From assembly GCA_051294375.1 (NCBI GenBank), contig CM119270.1, positions 6,315,912 to 6,379,911 of the forward strand: 64,000 nucleotides of DNA. Direction: 5' to 3'. Under the pieces are notes generated by a model. That model worked only from the letters and a program-made list of their open reading frames with translations, did not search any database and had not been told where the DNA came from. The position numbers and the translations under genes were made by a program. Each line of letters starts with the position of its first letter. Positions within the stretch are counted from its first letter, which is position 1. Positions 60,456-64,000 of the stretch are shown here, in pieces. The DNA comes from Paraspadella gotoi. Its lineage: Eukaryota > Chaetognatha.

Positions 60456-63215
60456 GATATGGGTTTAGTATTAAATTAATATTAAATATTAAGCTCAAAT
60501 TTGGTTGATTAAGAAACAAAAATGGGTCGCTTTTGTAAAAGAGAGCCGCATCCGCTTGACCTCCCACCGACTTTCGTCTCTCTTCGTCGCGCGCTTTCAA
60601 TCTCCGACGAAGTCTCGATGAGCAATTCTTACCGAACCCTAAGGGAACGGCTCACAATGGACTCCTTGTATTTAATAACTGCCCTCTCCTTTTCATTGGT
60701 TCCCTCAGTACCACCGCTGTTTTCTTCATTTCATATTGCCGTCCCGCTACGAGCGGGATATTCCGCGAAATTAATTGGCGGAAAAACAAAAGATCGGAAA
60801 ATTGCGAAGACGAAGATTTGAATATCAGTAACTCGCGTCTTGAGTTCATGTGCGGAGGTAAAGGAGGGTAAGAGAAAGGGGGGATAGATAAGGGAGGGAG
60901 AGAAAGGGGAATTGGCGGAAAATGATAAGAATGGGGAACTGAAAAAAAGTGGAAGAAATTAGAGATTTACTTCTAAGGTATTGGGATATTAAAAGAAAGA
61001 GAGCAGAAGCGTGGGTTAAGTAAAGGGATAGAAANNNNNNNNNNNNNNNNNNNNNNNNNNNNNNNNNNNNNNNNNNNNNNNNNNNNNNNNNNNNNNNNNN
61101 NNNNNNNNNNNNNNNNNNNNNNNNNNNNNNNNNNNNNNNNNNNNNNNNNNNNNNNNNNNNNNNNNNNNNNNNNNNNNNNNNNNNNNNNNNNNNNNNNNNN
61201 NNNNNNNNNNNNNNNNNNNNNNNNNNNNNNNNNNNNNNNNNNNNNNNNNNNNNNNNNNNNNNNNNNNNNNNNNNNNNNNNNNNNNNNNNNNNNNNNNNNN
61301 NNNNNNNNNNNNNNNNNNNNNNNNNNNNNNNNNNNNNNNNNNNNNNNNNNNNNNNNNNNNNNNNNNNNNNNNNNNNNNNNNNNNNNNNNNNNNNNNNNNN
61401 NNNNNNNNNNNNNNNNNNNNNNNNNNNNNNNNNNNNNNNNNNNNNNNNNNNNNNNNNNNNNNNNNNNNNNNNNNNNNNNNNNNNNNNNNNNNNNNNNNNN
61501 NNNNNNNNNNNNNNNNNNNNNNNNNNNNNNNNNNNNNNNNNNNNNNNNNNNNNNNNNNNNNNNNNNNNNNNNNNNNNNNNNNNNNNNNNNNNNNNNNNNN
61601 NNNNNNNNNNNNNNNNNNNNNNNNNNNNNNNNNNNNNNNNNNNNNNNNNNNNNNNNNNNNNNNNNNNNNNNNNNNNNNNNNNNNNNNNNNNNNNNNNNNN
61701 NNNNNNNNNNTCTAATTTAATCCGATGAGAAATAACGACTATGAAAAGGCATTAAAGCCAAAACCCTTGTGTATCCTGCAATTCTCTCTTCAATCTCTCA
61801 TACAGATTACATCTCATTTTATTCTATTGTGTTAGGTTAAACTTTTGACCTTTTTGAACCTCACTCATCTTTTGGAAGACTTATTCTTATACCTCCTTAG
61901 TATTTTTTTTTCTTTTTCTCGGTCTATGTATTCTTTCTCTCTAATTCTTTCTTTTTATCCCCCTCCTTTTCATTATNNNNNNNNNNCCTCCTTTTCCTTA
62001 TTCTCTTTCCTTTCTTCTTTCCTTTCCTTTTTTTTTGCATTGTCTTTTCCTTTCCATTTTTATTTCCTTCCTTTCCCATTACTCCTTTTTTTTTCTCCTC
62101 CTGTTCCCCTTCCTCACATCCTCTTTAAGTGTCCCCCTAGTTCCCATGGAAACGCGGCCGCCAAAACGTGACCCTTTGACGACTACATCGTCGTCGTCGA
62201 CGACGACAAAGACGACAACGACGACGACGAAATCGACGTGGACGAGGACGACGACAACGACGATTGGACGACGGACGATGACGACGACGACGACGACGAC
62301 GACGGACGACGACGACCGAGTAAGGGAATTAAAACGAAGATTTTTTTTTTTGATCGTCGGGGACGACAAAGAGGGAAGTTAAGTGTGTGTGTGGGAGAGA
62401 CGAGAGGAGAAGAAGGAGAGGAGAGAGAGAGAGAGCGAGAGATGAGAGAGGAGAGAGAAAGAGAGAGGAGAGAGAGAAGAGGAGAGAGAGGAGAGAGAGA
62501 GGGAGGCAGGAGAGAGAGAGGTTGTAAAACGACAAGGGGTTTAACATTTGATGACGAGCACATGGAATACGGGAAGCGGGGAAAAATGAGGAAAGCGGAA
62601 GTAAAGAATAAAATGGAAGAAAGATGAAATGAGAAAATACTAAAGAAATGAATCAAAGAGAAAAGAAGATATGAATCAAAGATTAAAGAAGAAAGAATCT
62701 AAGAAAAAAGAAGAAATGAATCAAAGAGGGTAAAAGAAATAAATTCATGGGGAAGAGAAATTAATCTAAGAAAAAATAAGTAATACAATATTAAAGAAAC
62801 TAGAGGAAGAAGAACTGTAAACAAAAGGAAAAAAATGAAGGAAAATTTGAAGGAAAAAAATAGGATATTCTCTAAAATAGTTGGTAAAAATTTAACTTAA
62901 AAATATCAAAAGAATATCAAGAATATCAAGAATATCAACAATTTCAAGAATTATGAAAAAATAATGAAAGCATTATGTTAAAGAGTGTACGTAGACGCCC
63001 GGACGAACAAAATGAAGACAGGAGAAGGAAATATCTATTAATGATGTGAGGAGAATCACTTCACTTCTCGTTAAAAAAAGCACGACGTTGAAGGACAACG
63101 ACAACAACAAAGACGACGATAACAACCGACGACGAAAACCCGGACATCAAGGATTCGAGTCGCGAACTGGACCCACAACGAATTTCGTCGTGGATTTCGT
63201 CGTTAAAATTCGCCT

Positions 63216-63251
<36 letters not shown>

Positions 63252-63377
63252 TAAGCATTTTTTTTTGTATGAGCGTCCATCATATTTCATATTGTCATCG
63301 TATCTTTCGATTTCGAAATGAAACTTGCCATTGGCCAGTGCAAGAAACCGTTAGATTTGGTTGTCATCGAAGTCATG

Positions 63378-63429
<52 letters not shown>
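63378..63429 (+). repeat. (GTC)n trinucleotide array
   Basis: About 17 GTC units, nearly perfect. A (TTG)n array at 63217-63250 and a GAC-rich array at 62250-62310 are close by. Confidence 0.95.
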
Positions 63430-63432
<3 letters not shown>

Positions 63433-64000
63433 TCGTCGTCGCCTCGTACTCCCTCCAACGAGATGGTTAACTACTTGTTGACCGTCGTTGGACGAAATAC
63501 TTTTTTTTTCTCTCTCTCCCTCTTTATTCGGGCAGAGTTTTATGGGCTGCCGCGACCCGCTCCTTTTATGGGCTACGAGTCAAGCGTGTTGCGGGGGGGC
63601 GAAGGGGGTGAGGGGAAATTAGGGTGAGTGTCGAAGGGTGGGGATTAGGTAGGGTAAGAAAGGTAAGGGAAAAAGGAGCCGTGGGTTAACTGTGGGTCTG
63701 AGGCTTGAGGGAATAGTTAAAAGGAGAAAAAAAAGGTTAAATCATAAATGAGAGAATGAATAAGTGAATGAACGAAAAATCCTAATGAACCTAACGCCAG
63801 ATAAATTTATTGTCATTACTGTAATTTAAATTGTCTCGGTCTGACTAAATAAATTGAGGTAGTAATAAATGGATTATAAAAAAAAATATATGAATAAAAT
63901 AAAACAAATAAGTAATAGGCAGGGAAAATTAAGACAGAATAAGAGACAAGAGAAAGGAAAGGTTTTGTCCGTTTAGTTTGAGGCGAATTGGGAATCGAAC

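Larger units (their letters stand above)
57409..64000. other. Purine-rich, repeat-rich region without a supported gene
   Basis: GA-, GAAA- and GGA-rich DNA with gaps at 57874-57883, 58727-58751, 61035-61710 and 61977-61986, plus GAC and GTC arrays near the right end. The short gap at 61977 has CCTCCTTTTC on both sides, again suggesting overlapping contig ends. Confidence 0.6.

Noticed and set aside
62160-62330. Threonine- or aspartate-rich protein
   Set aside because: It is the translation of GAC/ACG trinucleotide runs, readable on both strands.

Overview
The window is nuclear DNA from an invertebrate animal. Genes are split into short, GC-rich exons with GT..AG introns, the intergenic and intronic DNA is AT-rich, and very long (CT)n/(GA)n tracts interrupt it throughout. 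No operons, ribosome binding sites or CRISPR arrays are visible. The gene content (FoxJ2/3, fukutin), a degenerate TTAGGG-type patch and tRNA-derived SINEs fit a non-insect invertebrate, perhaps a lophotrochozoan, but the species cannot be fixed from the sequence.

Layout: 1-12398 is low-complexity DNA with eight assembly gaps and no gene I can support. 12399-34304 (+) holds the C-terminal 839 codons of a FoxJ2/3 forkhead transcription factor in seven exons. Its forkhead domain lies upstream of the window or in a gap. An 18.4-kb intron of this gene (15056-33414) contains a whole antisense gene: a twelve-exon C2H2 zinc-finger protein (21611-15885, -) with about seven fingers and an unusual N-terminal motif. 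The same intron carries an inverted duplication around a 25-N gap (23557-27345) and a CpG-rich, E-box-bearing candidate promoter (31780-32260).

34305-37960 is intergenic and carries a terminal-inverted-repeat element (36007-36221). 37961-42300 (+) is a four-exon gene for an unfamiliar protein with a possible LRAT/NlpC-P60-like His...Cys-Gln-His signature. 43405-50166 and 50192-56880 are two near-identical copies of one 6.7-kb segment flanking another 25-N gap. Each carries a fukutin (FKTN) gene on the minus strand, a retroposed tRNA-Leu 3' half and a tRNA-derived SINE. The copies differ almost only by single-base indels and break the reading frame at different points, so this is most likely one locus assembled twice from uncorrected long reads. 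56881-64000 is purine-rich, repeat-rich DNA with no convincing gene.

The strongest points are the antisense zinc-finger gene inside FoxJ2/3, its MADS-like N-terminal motif, the PRDWPE repeat in FoxJ2/3, the undescribed LRAT-like candidate, and the evidence that two 25-N gaps are flanked by falsely duplicated sequence.
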